The translations under genes were made by a program, and so were the position numbers. A stretch of DNA of 64,000 bases from Bacillota bacterium (lineage in GTDB: Bacteria; Bacillota_A; Clostridia; Lachnospirales; Lachnospiraceae): contig JAEZTQ010000045.1 in assembly GCA_023443625.1 (NCBI GenBank), forward strand, positions 29,355 to 93,354, given 5' to 3'. The notes beneath the pieces were generated by a model. The model was not told the origin of the DNA, ran no database searches, and worked only from the letters and a program-made list of their open reading frames with translations. Positions 53,922 to 63,085 of the stretch are shown piece after piece (within the stretch, counting starts at the first letter, position 1; each line of letters begins with the position of its first letter).

Positions 53922-55604
53922 ATGAAGCAATACATAGAACTTAAGAAATCAAACTGTAAAAATTGTTATAAATGTATCCGTCATTGTCCCGTTAAATCAA
54001 TTCGCTTTGCTGATCATCAGGCTAATATTGTAAACGAACAATGTATCCTATGCGGCATCTGTTTTGTTTCCTGTCCTCAAAACGCAAAGAAAATACATAG
54101 TGATGTTGCATATGCTAAAGCTTTGATAGCATCGGGTAAGCCTGTATATGTAAGTATAGCCCCCTCTTTTGTAGCTAATTATGAAGGATGCGACCTTCCT
54201 TCCATGGCTGAAGCATTAAGAAAGCTTGGCTTTAGTCAGGTTGAGGAAACAGCACAGGGTGCTACCCTTGTAAAAAGACAATATGAAGAAATAATTCGTG
54301 CCAGCGAAGAGAAAACCATTATCTCCTCCTGCTGTCATACTGTTAATACTTTAATTCAGAAATATTATCCCGAAGCCCTGCCTTATCTTGCTAAAGTCCT
54401 GTCTCCTATGCAAGCCCATTGCACCAAGATAAAAGAAGAACATCCTGATGCATATACGGTATTTATTGGACCCTGTATCTCTAAGAAAGAAGAAGCTGAC
54501 CAGTATCCAGGGATTGTTGATTGTGTCCTTACCTTTGAAGAACTATCTCAGTGGCTACAGGATGAAAGTATAACCATATTACCAGCACAAAGAAAAATAG
54601 AAAGTAAAGACGGTCGAGCAAGACTTTTTCCTATACCCGGCGGTATTATTCGTTCTATGCAGTATCAAAAAGAGGAATACGATTATATAGCCATCGATGG
54701 AATTGAAAATTGCATTCGAGTAATCAACAATATTATTCATGGTAATCTTACAAACTGTTTTATTGAGATGTCCGCCTGTGCAGGAAGCTGTGTCGGTGGT
54801 CCTGTGATGAATAAGGAAAATCGAATGGTGATTACTGATTATATCCGAATTAAGCAATCTGCGGGAGATAATGATTTCCCTATAGATTTATCATCCCCAA
54901 GTCGTCTGGAAAAGCAATTTTCCTACATTGGAGTTCATAACCAGATGCCGGGCAGTATGGCCATTAATGAGATTCTTCATAAGATGGGAAAAGCTTCTCC
55001 TGAGCAGGAACTAAACTGCGGAAGCTGTGGTTATAATACCTGCCGCGATAAAGCCATTGCCGTATATCAGGGCAAGGCAGACCTAACCATGTGTCTCCCA
55101 TTTCTAAAAGAAAAGGCAGAAAACTTCTCTGATAATATTATCTACAATATGCCAAATGGCGTTATTGTATTAAATAAAGAGCTTGAAATTCAACAGATAA
55201 ACCGTGCAGCACTACAGCTCTTATCCATTAAAAACAGTAATGACATTATTAATCAACCGGTCATGCGTATCCTGAACCCTTCTGCCTATTTAGAAGTAAT
55301 GACCAGTGGGTGTAACATTCATGATCGCTTAACCAATTTGGATGAATACGGAAAATATATAGAAGAAACTATAATTTATGATAAAACCTATCATATTATT
55401 ATCAGCATTATGAAGGATGTTACTTTAGAGGAAAAATCACGAAGAAAGAAGGAAAAATTAAATAAGCAAACTGTTGAAGTCGCTGATAAAGTCATTGAAA
55501 AGCAAATGCGTGTTGTTCAGGAAATAGCATCCTTACTGGGTGAAACTGCTGCTGAAACAAAAATTGCTCTGACTAATCTTAAGGAGAGTTTGTATAATGA
55601 ATAG
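53922..55604 (+). CDS. Sensory [FeFe]-hydrogenase-like protein with PAS domain
   Basis: 560 residues. N-terminal 2x[4Fe-4S] ferredoxin (CKNCYKCIRHCP and CILCGICFVSCP). The H-cluster domain follows: L1 SSCCHTVN, L2 FIGPCISKKEE and L3 MSACAGSCVGG keep the four H-cluster cysteines. Then a [4Fe-4S] domain (LNCGSCGYNTCRDKAIAVYQGKADLTMC) and a PAS domain from about residue 408 (NMPNGVIVLNKELEIQQINRAAL). This architecture matches group C, HydS-like hydrogenases thought to sense H2 or redox state. The next gene encodes a SpoIIE-type phosphatase overlapping by 8 bp, so the output is probably dephosphorylation of a partner protein. Confidence 0.9.
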   Translation: MKQYIELKKSNCKNCYKCIRHCPVKSIRFADHQANIVNEQCILCGICFVSCPQNAKKIHSDVAYAKALIASGKPVYVSIAPSFVANYEGCDLPSMAEALRKLGFSQVEETAQGATLVKRQYEEIIRASEEKTIISSCCHTVNTLIQKYYPEALPYLAKVLSPMQAHCTKIKEEHPDAYTVFIGPCISKKEEADQYPGIVDCVLTFEELSQWLQDESITILPAQRKIESKDGRARLFPIPGGIIRSMQYQKEEYDYIAIDGIENCIRVINNIIHGNLTNCFIEMSACAGSCVGGPVMNKENRMVITDYIRIKQSAGDNDFPIDLSSPSRLEKQFSYIGVHNQMPGSMAINEILHKMGKASPEQELNCGSCGYNTCRDKAIAVYQGKADLTMCLPFLKEKAENFSDNIIYNMPNGVIVLNKELEIQQINRAALQLLSIKNSNDIINQPVMRILNPSAYLEVMTSGCNIHDRLTNLDEYGKYIEETIIYDKTYHIIISIMKDVTLEEKSRRKKEKLNKQTVEVADKVIEKQMRVVQEIASLLGETAAETKIALTNLKESLYNE

Positions 55605-56769
55605 TCTTTGTACCGATGTTGGTTATCTCAGCATTAATAAATATGGTGAACAGTTATGTGGTGACCATGTTGAAATTGCTGAAGGAGATGATCATTCTCT
55701 TGTCCTGGTATTGGCAGACGGATTAGGAAGTGGAGTTAAGGCGAATATATTATCTACTCTAACTGCCAAAATCATTTCCACGATGATGGCAAATCATATG
55801 TCAATTGAAAACTGTGTTACTACTGTTGCATCAACCCTGCCTGTGTGTGAAAAAAGAGGTATTGCTTATTCCACTTTCACGATTATACATGTAATTGATA
55901 ATAAAACCGCTGAAATAATCCAATATGACAATCCACATGTTATATTACTTCGTAATGGGGTTCATCTTGACTACGATATGGTGAGCTTACAAATTGGTGA
56001 TAAGAATATCTTTCAATCTAAAATTGATTTGTTGCCTGGAGATGTTCTAGTTGCTATGAGTGACGGAGCTGTTTATGCCGGTGTTGGTAAAACCTTCAAT
56101 TTTGGTTGGCAAAGGCAGAATATCATTGATTTTCTAGAAATTATATATGATAATAGCCATTCATCGAAGATGGTTTCTTCCCTCTTGCTGGAACAATGTG
56201 CAAATCTTTATGGAGGAACCCCTGGTGATGATACAACAATTGCTGCCGTCAAAATAAGAAAACGGGAACAAATCAATCTACTCATTGGCCCACCAGCAGA
56301 TCCCAAGGATCTTAATAGGATGATGTCTAGTTTCTTTAAAAAGGATGGAAAAAGAATTGTTTGCGGAGGAACAACCTCCTCTCTTGCTGCCAGCTATTTG
56401 GGTAAAGAGATTAAAACAGCTTTAGAATATAAAACTTCCGATATACCCCCCATTGCTTATATAGAAGGAATCGATTTAGTGACAGAAGGTGTTATTACTG
56501 TTAATAGAGTTCTCCATTATGCCAAAAACTATCTTGAGGATAATGCCTTTGACATGCAGTGGAGTTATAGGGAGGATGCAGCTTCAAGTATTGCCAAGCT
56601 TCTTTTTGAAGATGCTACGGATATTAACTTTTATGTTGGAAGGGCAATGAATCCTGCTCATCAAAATCCAAATCTTCCAATCAGCTTTAGCATCAAGATG
56701 CGTTTGATTGAAGAATTGTCCGATTGTCTTAGAAAAATGGGGAAACAAATCAATGTACAATATTTTTAA
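55597..56769 (+). CDS. SpoIIE-type PP2C phosphatase linked to the sensory hydrogenase
   Basis: 390 residues. The PP2C/SpoIIE domain occupies about residues 1-225: VLVLADGLGSGVKANILS carries the metal-binding Asp, VLVAMSDGAVYAG the second metal site and GGTPGDDTTIAAVKI the third. A further 160-residue domain (LLIGPPADPKDLNRMMSSFFKKDGKRIVCGGTTSSLAASYLG) follows; I recognise it as a common partner domain in these operons but cannot name its function. Overlaps the hydrogenase gene by 8 bp; AAGGAGAG lies in its 3' end. Confidence 0.88.
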   Translation: MNSLCTDVGYLSINKYGEQLCGDHVEIAEGDDHSLVLVLADGLGSGVKANILSTLTAKIISTMMANHMSIENCVTTVASTLPVCEKRGIAYSTFTIIHVIDNKTAEIIQYDNPHVILLRNGVHLDYDMVSLQIGDKNIFQSKIDLLPGDVLVAMSDGAVYAGVGKTFNFGWQRQNIIDFLEIIYDNSHSSKMVSSLLLEQCANLYGGTPGDDTTIAAVKIRKREQINLLIGPPADPKDLNRMMSSFFKKDGKRIVCGGTTSSLAASYLGKEIKTALEYKTSDIPPIAYIEGIDLVTEGVITVNRVLHYAKNYLEDNAFDMQWSYREDAASSIAKLLFEDATDINFYVGRAMNPAHQNPNLPISFSIKMRLIEELSDCLRKMGKQINVQYF

Positions 56770-56798
56770 TTTATAAAGTATATATAAAACCAATAAAA

Positions 56799-56855
56799 GG
56801 GATGCAAAACTCTAGCCAAGAAATTCTTTTCTTGTGAATAGAGCCTTTGCATCCC
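56799..56855. terminator. Bidirectional terminator after the hydrogenase operon
   Basis: GGGATGCAAA pairs with TTTGCATCCC; inner pairs AGAAA/TTTCT. Convergent genes lie on both sides, with A- and T-runs flanking. Confidence 0.85.
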
Positions 56856-56871
56856 ATGTTTTTAATATTCC

Positions 56872-57387
56872 TTAATTTAACCATTTAAAATCGGGGAACT
56901 TTAATAAGGCTTTCCCTTGAATATCTTCAAGAGCTACATATTTATTCTCCCAGTATCTAGCATCTGCTGAAATATTTCGATTATCCCCCATCATAAAATA
57001 ATGGCCTTGTGGTATTTGATAAGGTCCAAAATCACCTTCCGCCTTCTCCTTGAGATAATCTTCTTCAAAAAGTTCACCGTCAATATAGACGAGGCCTTCT
57101 TTTCCCTCGATAGTTTCACCAGGTAAACCGATAATTCTCTTTATATAAAGAGTATCTGGATCATCTGGAAATGGAAATACTACAATATCTCCTCGCTTGG
57201 GTTTTCCAAAGACATAGGAAAGACGAGATACTACCACCTTATCATCAATCATGAAAGTATTCTCCATGGAGCCTGTAGGTGAGCTGACAATAAATATAAC
57301 AAATCTGTTCACTGCTTTCGCTAAAGCAAAGGCTATAACAAACAGTAATATCCAGCTAAGGATTTCTTTTATCACTTTTTTACTCAT
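56872..57387 (-). CDS. lepB: Signal peptidase I
   Basis: 171-residue Gram-positive type signal peptidase. One N-terminal anchor (ILSWILLFVIAFALAKAVNRFVIF), then catalytic Ser in SPTGSMENTFMIDDKVVVSRLSY and Lys in TLYIKRIIGLPGETIEG. GHYFMMGDNRNISADARYW is conserved box E. Length is typical for SipS-like enzymes. Monocistronic. Confidence 0.95.
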   Translation of the reverse strand: MSKKVIKEILSWILLFVIAFALAKAVNRFVIFIVSSPTGSMENTFMIDDKVVVSRLSYVFGKPKRGDIVVFPFPDDPDTLYIKRIIGLPGETIEGKEGLVYIDGELFEEDYLKEKAEGDFGPYQIPQGHYFMMGDNRNISADARYWENKYVALEDIQGKALLKFPDFKWLN

Positions 57388-57562
57388 TCTGTACAGTCCT
57401 TACCATTAATATTATCCCCTAGTATCTTAGAATTCTCACTTCAATACAAAGTACAATTCACCGATTAATAAATACACTTATTTATCAATATAACTATGGA
57501 ACATAAACACAATTATAAACTCTGACCTAGTGTTTGTAAATAGATTTGCTTATCTTTTATTG

Positions 57563-58849
57563 TTATACCACTTTGGTAATGTTAAATAATGAGGAGGTTG
57601 ACAACCACAATCCCGGGAAAAACCTCATAATTTGCCATACCCCTGCACCATTTAAACCAAACTCAGGTATCAGTCTAAGTTTGGCATTTATGCTCCTTAC
57701 ATCATCAAACCATACTACATGGGCAACACCCTGCTCATTGGTATAATAATAAAAGGGTGACTGGGCTGTTTCATCGAATTGGATTGTAGCGCCATACCTT
57801 ACAGCACGTTCAATTGCCTCCTGATTACCCATTGATTCGGCTGCTGTCGTACCCTGAACAAAGGGCAGAGGCCAGTCATATGCATAATTAGGCGTACCCA
57901 TTAATATTTTATCAGGATCGATTACACTCACCCCATACTGCAATACCCTTCTCATATTGTTAATAGGTGAGGTTGCCATAGGGGGCCCGTAGGTATAACC
58001 CCACTCATAGGTCATGATTAACACTTTATCTGCTACTGCGCCGATAGCCGGGTAATCGTGAGCTTCGTATAGTAATCCAACCATTTCTCCCGAGGTCTTG
58101 GGTGCCAGAGCAACAAGTGTTATTAAACCTTCCTGATCTAGTCTCGTACTTAATGCTGTAATAAAATTAATAAAAGCTTGCCTATCCTCAGGCAATATGA
58201 ATTCAAAATCAATGTCCACTCCCTGATAACCCTTTGTCTCCATGGTTGTAACCAAATTATTAATTAAATTGGTCTGTGCCTGAGGATTTGCAAACATTTG
58301 ATGGGCTATTGCACTGCTGAATGCTCCTTGTTCATCCATCGGTGCAAGTACCATGATAGGAGCAACGCCAAACTCATAGGCGATTGCGATTAACTCTTCA
58401 TCTTCAATGGGAATAAGCTCTCCACTAGGAGTAAATCCATAAGTAAATAATAACAGATACGTTAAAAAAGGCAGGGTTTTTCTAAGTACTGTCCTGTCTA
58501 TAAAAGGATATGCGTACCCATTCATTGTTACTGTATCAATAGGCTCTTCATTGGCATAAGTAATTACCAGAACATCCCCTGGATTTAAACCTTCTCTTGC
58601 GGCTATCTGAGGATTGTTTTGTAGTATCTTATTGGGCTCCACATCATAGGTCTGTGCAATATTAAATAGTGTATCTCCTGCTGTTACCGTATGAACAATG
58701 TCCGGTATTCTAATTCCTATACTTTGTCCTATAACTAAGTTGTCAGGGTTTGGAAGTTCATTTTCTAAAATAATGCGTTCACGGGATACTCCATATTGGT
58801 CAGCAATTGATTGCATAGTATCGCCGGCCTTCACCACATGAATTATCAT
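57563..58849 (-). CDS. LysM-GH18 spore cortex/peptidoglycan hydrolase (SleL/YaaH-like)
   Basis: Two LysM domains (IIHVVKAGDTMQSIADQYGVSRERII and VHTVTAGDTLFNIAQTYDVEPNKIL; residues 1-95) followed by a GH18 catalytic domain. The DxxDxDxE-type motif appears as GYQGVDIDFEFI, with the catalytic Glu near residue 215. There is no signal peptide, as in SleL/YaaH, which are assembled into the spore from inside the mother cell. I start at 58849, four bases after GGAG; an ATG at 58873 lacks a ribosome binding site. It supports a spore-forming host. Confidence 0.92.
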   Translation of the reverse strand: MIIHVVKAGDTMQSIADQYGVSRERIILENELPNPDNLVIGQSIGIRIPDIVHTVTAGDTLFNIAQTYDVEPNKILQNNPQIAAREGLNPGDVLVITYANEEPIDTVTMNGYAYPFIDRTVLRKTLPFLTYLLLFTYGFTPSGELIPIEDEELIAIAYEFGVAPIMVLAPMDEQGAFSSAIAHQMFANPQAQTNLINNLVTTMETKGYQGVDIDFEFILPEDRQAFINFITALSTRLDQEGLITLVALAPKTSGEMVGLLYEAHDYPAIGAVADKVLIMTYEWGYTYGPPMATSPINNMRRVLQYGVSVIDPDKILMGTPNYAYDWPLPFVQGTTAAESMGNQEAIERAVRYGATIQFDETAQSPFYYYTNEQGVAHVVWFDDVRSINAKLRLIPEFGLNGAGVWQIMRFFPGLWLSTSSLFNITKVV

Positions 58850-59066
58850 ATTGCTCCATTCTGCCGCCTCCATTTTCTAACTTTTTTACGGCTAATCTTA
58901 CTCTATAACAATATATGCCATTAAATTTTGAAGGTGAAATAACCTATACTCCGTTGCAACTTTCCTAAAACTAACGTATAATACTATATGGTTTTTGAAT
59001 TATTATCTTGCATTTCATGTAGAATAAGGTAAGGGATCATTAAATAAGAGAAAGGCATGGTACAAA

Positions 59067-59579
59067 ATGAATAATTTCAAAGATATATTACCTACAATGA
59101 TAAGGAAGAATCCTTTTGAAGCAATTGGGAAGGATTGGATGCTTATTACAGCCGGAAATACAGAAAAAGTAAATACAATGACAGCCTCCTGGGGAGGTTT
59201 TGGTGTTATGTACGGAAAAAATGTTGCATTTATTGTTGTACGTCCTCAGAGGTATACTAGAGAATTTATCGATGAGGAGGAGACCTTTTCCCTGAATTTT
59301 CTTGATAAAAGCCATCGGAGTACATTAAACTATCTAGGTACAGTATCTGGTCGTAATGAGGATAAGATAACTAATTCTGGATTAACACTGGATTTTACTG
59401 AGCAGACTCCATATTTTCAAGAGTCAACTCAAGTATTATTCTGCAAGAAATTATACAGACAGCCAATGGTGGGTGAGGGTATCCTAAGCGATAAATTAGA
59501 TAAAACCTGGTATTCCAACAAGGATTATCATATCTTATATATTGCTGAAGTAATAAAAGCATTACAGGCAACAAAATAG
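59067..59579 (+). CDS. Flavin reductase-like FMN-binding protein
   Basis: 170-residue flavin reductase-like domain: PFEAIGKDWMLITAGNTEKVNTMTASWGGFGVMYGKNVAFIVVRPQRYTREFI and FSLNFLDKSHRSTLNYLGTVSGRNEDKI. These bind FMN in a split-barrel fold; substrates vary (flavin, metals, quinones). AAAGG lies eleven bases before the ATG. Monocistronic, terminator at 59602. Confidence 0.88.
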   Translation: MNNFKDILPTMIRKNPFEAIGKDWMLITAGNTEKVNTMTASWGGFGVMYGKNVAFIVVRPQRYTREFIDEEETFSLNFLDKSHRSTLNYLGTVSGRNEDKITNSGLTLDFTEQTPYFQESTQVLFCKKLYRQPMVGEGILSDKLDKTWYSNKDYHILYIAEVIKALQATK

Positions 59580-59601
59580 TAATCTCCAATAACAATAAAA
59601 G

Positions 59602-59649
59602 CCCCGCTTCCAATGAGAGATTGCACAAGCATACTCATTATAAGCGGGG
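59602..59649. terminator. Bidirectional terminator
   Basis: CCCCGCTT pairs with AAGCGGGG between the convergent flavin reductase and ABC permease genes. Confidence 0.82.
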
Positions 59650-59705
59650 TATTATTTAACATGGGGTTTGTTATACCCTATGCCCTGTCATATCAGGAGC
59701 ATATA

Positions 59706-60491
59706 TTATTTAACATCAGATTTTTTGAAGGCAAAGATACCCAAAGCTGTTGCACCAACTAAGAATACTAATCCCACAATTACTGATCTTAGGTAATCCG
59801 AACCTTTGGCAGTATTTGAAAAATAGAAAGCAATATTATTTAACAGACTATAATCCGTAAACTTTATCTTGTCACGGGCTATTAACTGTAAAATATTAAA
59901 AAGTAAAGGTGCAACGGTCATAACACCGAAGATATTAATTGCTATAGCTCCACCAATATTTCTGATGACCATAGGAACCAACACTAATATAGCAACTAAT
60001 GCAGTATTTAATAAGATTTCAATACCTATAGTTTTAAAAATAATTGCTAAATTATCTCCGCTAAAATCACCCATACTGCCTGATAAGATCGTAGCACAGA
60101 TAAAGCCTGTTAAAAAAGTAGCGATTATCATTATCAAGGTTGTAGATACCATGGTAATCAGTTTAGATAAATAAATATTGATTTTTGAAAAGCCTTTTGA
60201 TACTACATTTTTCATTGTTCCGTGAGAAAATTCAGCTGATACAAAGATTGCTATAATAATACCAAGTATTATCTCAAGATTACCGTTAGCAAAGGCAGTC
60301 AAACCATAAGTAATACCATCTTTAAAAATTGGATTTTCAGATATGACAACACCTTCTTCTCCAGCAAGGTTACTTGCCCACTCCACTAATAGTATATTAA
60401 GTGCCATGAGAAGCATTGAAATGGCAGTACAGATATAAAAAGACTTACTTCTAAAAAGTCTGTAAAAATCTGAACGTAATAAATTTTTCAT
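59706..60491 (-). CDS. ABC-2 type permease
   Basis: 261 residues with about six membrane helices: SKSFYICTAISMLLMALNILLVEW, NLEIILGIIIAIFVSAEFSHGTMKNVVSKGFSKINIYLSKL (typical of ABC-2 permeases), LITMVSTTLIMIIATFLTGFI and others. Pairs with the ATPase encoded 27 bp upstream. Similar to BcrB-type subunits of bacitracin or lantibiotic immunity transporters; the true substrate is unknown. Confidence 0.88.
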   Translation of the reverse strand: MKNLLRSDFYRLFRSKSFYICTAISMLLMALNILLVEWASNLAGEEGVVISENPIFKDGITYGLTAFANGNLEIILGIIIAIFVSAEFSHGTMKNVVSKGFSKINIYLSKLITMVSTTLIMIIATFLTGFICATILSGSMGDFSGDNLAIIFKTIGIEILLNTALVAILVLVPMVIRNIGGAIAINIFGVMTVAPLLFNILQLIARDKIKFTDYSLLNNIAFYFSNTAKGSDYLRSVIVGLVFLVGATALGIFAFKKSDVK

Positions 60492-60518
60492 AATATGTTA
60501 ATCCTCCATTTAATTAGT

Positions 60519-61436
60519 TTATCTCATTACATGATCCGTAGCATCCATAAGCTGCATAAAATAAGCTTCCAGATCCTGACCAACGATGGAGCTAGAAGAC
60601 ACAACAACTCCGTTCTTAGCAAGCTCCATGTTGATAACTCCTGCTTTATCTATACCCTCTGTGACATAGACTGCCTTGTCATCATAAATCTCAATTGCTA
60701 AAGGATTAACTATACCAGCAATAATGTCCTTGGCTCCTTGAACATTATCAACCTTGATTTCTAATACACCCTTACACTTGGATTGAAGCTCTTCATTGGT
60801 AAATTCAGCTACCATAGTACCGTTATTAATAACACCATAGCGGTTAGCAATTTTTGAAAGCTCACCAAGAATATGGCTTGAAATCAGAATTGTTATTTTT
60901 TTCTCATGATTTAATTTCATAACCAATTCTCTGATTTCTTTGATACCTGTAGGATCAAGACCATTAATAGGCTCATCCAACATCAGAAATTCAGGATTAT
61001 CTAATAATGAAATAGCGATGGCAAGACGCTGTTTCATACCCAAGGAAAAATTCTTAGCTTTCTTCTTTCCCGCATCCTGAAGACCAACTAACGCAAGCAT
61101 CTCGTTCACATTAGTAGCGGTATCAATTCCCAATAATCTGCAATAGTAATGAAGATTCTGTTTTGCTGTCATATGGGGAAATACTGCAGGAGTTTCAATC
61201 ATTGTTCCAGTTTTTCTTCTTTGTTCATCTAACTTATCACTTTCAAAAAGACGTATCGTTCCCTTTGTTGGATGTGCCAGCCCTGCAACCATTCGGATTA
61301 ATGTGGTTTTCCCTGCTCCATTTCTACCTATAAAACCATATATGTCTCCTCTTCGTACATTAAGATTAATGCCGTCGACTGCTGCTCTTTTTCCAAACAC
61401 CTTAGTCAGGCCTTCGGTTTGCAGTACATATTCCAT
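60519..61436 (-). CDS. BcrA-type ABC ATPase
   Basis: 305 residues: Walker A GFIGRNGAGKTTLIRMVAG, signature FSLGMKQRLAIAISLL, Walker B EFLMLDEPINGLDPTG, H-loop ILISSHILGELSKIA. The C-terminal 90-residue extension is typical of BcrA/drug-export ATPases. AGGAGG precedes the ATG. First gene of a two-gene transporter operon. Confidence 0.93.
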   Translation of the reverse strand: MEYVLQTEGLTKVFGKRAAVDGINLNVRRGDIYGFIGRNGAGKTTLIRMVAGLAHPTKGTIRLFESDKLDEQRRKTGTMIETPAVFPHMTAKQNLHYYCRLLGIDTATNVNEMLALVGLQDAGKKKAKNFSLGMKQRLAIAISLLDNPEFLMLDEPINGLDPTGIKEIRELVMKLNHEKKITILISSHILGELSKIANRYGVINNGTMVAEFTNEELQSKCKGVLEIKVDNVQGAKDIIAGIVNPLAIEIYDDKAVYVTEGIDKAGVINMELAKNGVVVSSSSIVGQDLEAYFMQLMDATDHVMR

Positions 61437-61634
61437 GTTTATTTCCTCCTGTATTGTATTAATTTGCTATTTTTTTAACTTTAAAAATTATTCTAGCACA
61501 CATATATTAAAAATGCATTAAGAAATCATAAATATTTGCTATTATTTACTAATTGTTATCTTTATACAAATTTCACATTAGGACTGTACATATCACATCC
61601 CATAAATTCTTATCTTTGATAATCGTTTACTTAT

Positions 61635-62105
61635 CTAGAGCCACCCCTTGCATACATCTACCCACTTAGCACATTTTACATATTGTTCTAATTCAGAACA
61701 GGTGAGCTTAATTGCTGAATTACTACTGCCACAGGCAGGATAGATATAATCAAAACGTCTTAAGGAAACGTCTAAATATATGGGCAAGCTCCTTATTAAG
61801 CCAAAGGGACATACCCCACCTATAGCATGACCTGTATAATCTAAAACCTCCTCCGGTGTGAGCATCTTCGCTTTCATACCGTATTCAGCTTTAAACTTGC
61901 TATTGTCTATCTTGGTATCTCCTGCTGCAACAATCAGAATAGCTCCCTCATGGGATTTAAAAGCTAAGGTTTTGGCTATCCGGCTTGGATCAACTCCCAA
62001 GGCTTCTGATGCCATCTCCACAGTTGCACTTGAGGTGTCAAACTCTAGAATATCTGCCTCCCTTCCCCTCTCACAAAAATACTCTCTCACTTTATCAATT
62101 GCCAT
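61635..62105 (-). CDS. YbaK/EbsC aminoacyl-tRNA deacylase-like protein
   Basis: 156 residues of the YbaK/ProX editing fold: SSATVEMASEALGVDPSRIAKTLAFK carries the conserved Lys, and HAIGGVCPFGL and ACGSSNSAIKLTCSELEQYV are family hallmarks. Likely hydrolyses mischarged Cys- or Ala-tRNA-Pro. Start at 62105 after AAGGGAAG; an in-frame upstream start at 62129 is possible. Confidence 0.92.
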   Translation of the reverse strand: MAIDKVREYFCERGREADILEFDTSSATVEMASEALGVDPSRIAKTLAFKSHEGAILIVAAGDTKIDNSKFKAEYGMKAKMLTPEEVLDYTGHAIGGVCPFGLIRSLPIYLDVSLRRFDYIYPACGSSNSAIKLTCSELEQYVKCAKWVDVCKGWL

Positions 62106-62146
62106 AATGATCTTCCCTTCTTTTGTCAACTCAAGTCATAGTATAA

Positions 62147-62788
62147 TCAATGACTAATATGAATGTCGCTAATTTCTGCCTTTATATTATTTATAGTAAT
62201 TATCCTATTGATAGCATCTGCCATCTCTTCTTTATATTCAGAAAGAAAAGCTGCCATGAGACTATCTCTTTGCTCTGTGGGTATGGCATTAATTGCTGCT
62301 TTTACTACCTGAATAGGAAGCTCCTTTAAGCTAAGTAACAGATATCCAATTCGTCCCCCTTTGTCATCCTTCTGGGATAACTTCTCTATAAGGACAGGTA
62401 GTATCTCTTCTATGGTCTTTTCATAATCAATATTATCCATTGTAATCTCAAGTTTTAACATTGCTTCATTTCCCCTTTCAATTGAATTTATATGAATGGA
62501 TGTAATCCTCATATAGACATGCTTTTCCTTTAATAGATTATTAAGATATTCCATCAAAGCCTCATCAAAATTCTGCATAATCCAGGCAGAAATATTTGTC
62601 TTCTTAGGTATTGCAGATACCAATAATTTTGAAAACTTTGTTGGCTTATTCTTATTACTAAGGATTTTATTTAAAATATCATAGAAAAAAGTATCCTTTT
62701 GAGTTAGCCATTCTTCGATATGAGGCATCATCAATTCTAATAATGTGTTATAATTGATTTTTCTAATATAAGCACTGATTTTAATCAA
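62147..62788 (-). CDS. Unrecognised 213-aa protein with internal duplication
   Basis: No family recognised. The protein consists of two similar halves of about 100 residues. Half 1 has INYNTLLELMMPHIEEWLTQKD, LLVSAIPKK, and ends in RITSIHI. Half 2 has IDYEKTIEEILPVLIEKLSQKD, KAAINAIPTEQ, and ends AEISDIHI. Each looks alpha-helical with a short beta end, without membrane segments. TTG start at 62788, seven bases after GGAGGGG. The YbaK gene follows within 42 bp, so the two may be cotranscribed. Confidence 0.75.
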   Translation of the reverse strand: MIKISAYIRKINYNTLLELMMPHIEEWLTQKDTFFYDILNKILSNKNKPTKFSKLLVSAIPKKTNISAWIMQNFDEALMEYLNNLLKEKHVYMRITSIHINSIERGNEAMLKLEITMDNIDYEKTIEEILPVLIEKLSQKDDKGGRIGYLLLSLKELPIQVVKAAINAIPTEQRDSLMAAFLSEYKEEMADAINRIITINNIKAEISDIHISH

Positions 62789-62900
62789 TAATATACCCCT
62801 CCTGCTTTCTTAGCATTGAGCAATTTCATGGTAACTTTAAACATTATAATACATTTATATTCAGAATTCAAATAAGATAGGTAAATAATTCCTCCAAGCA

Positions 62901-62920
62901 AGTGTCAGCTTGCTGACACT
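62901..62920. repeat. Perfect short hairpin
   Basis: AGTGTCAGC/GCTGACACT with a two-base loop, just next to the A module of the repeat at 62930. Confidence 0.8.
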
Positions 62921-62929
62921 CCGCACCCG

Positions 62930-63041
62930 AGGGGATTGGGAAGCAATATACTTTATACGCAAATACATTTGCGTTATTCGCTGAGGTGCACATCCTAATT
63001 GTGTATTTTATAGGACGCATTTTCCTATAAAACAAAAAACC
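62930..63041. repeat. Modular intergenic repeat, copy 4
   Basis: A module AGGGGATTGGGAAGCAATA (as at 27902), a middle stem GCAAATACATTTGC, then the C module GCACATCCTAATT...TATAGGA...TCCTATAAAA...AAAAACC (62988-63041), nearly identical to the end of the leuS-leader copy. This shows that A and C modules combine with different middles. Confidence 0.85.
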
Positions 63042-63064
63042 TACAGGATATGAATCCTATAGGT
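63039..63064 (-). terminator. Terminator of the phospholipase-like gene
   Basis: ACCTACAGGAT pairs with ATCCTATAGGT; on the minus strand it is followed by TTTTTTG. It abuts the C module of the repeat. Confidence 0.8.
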
Positions 63065-63085
63065 TACTTTACTCCATATGATGAT

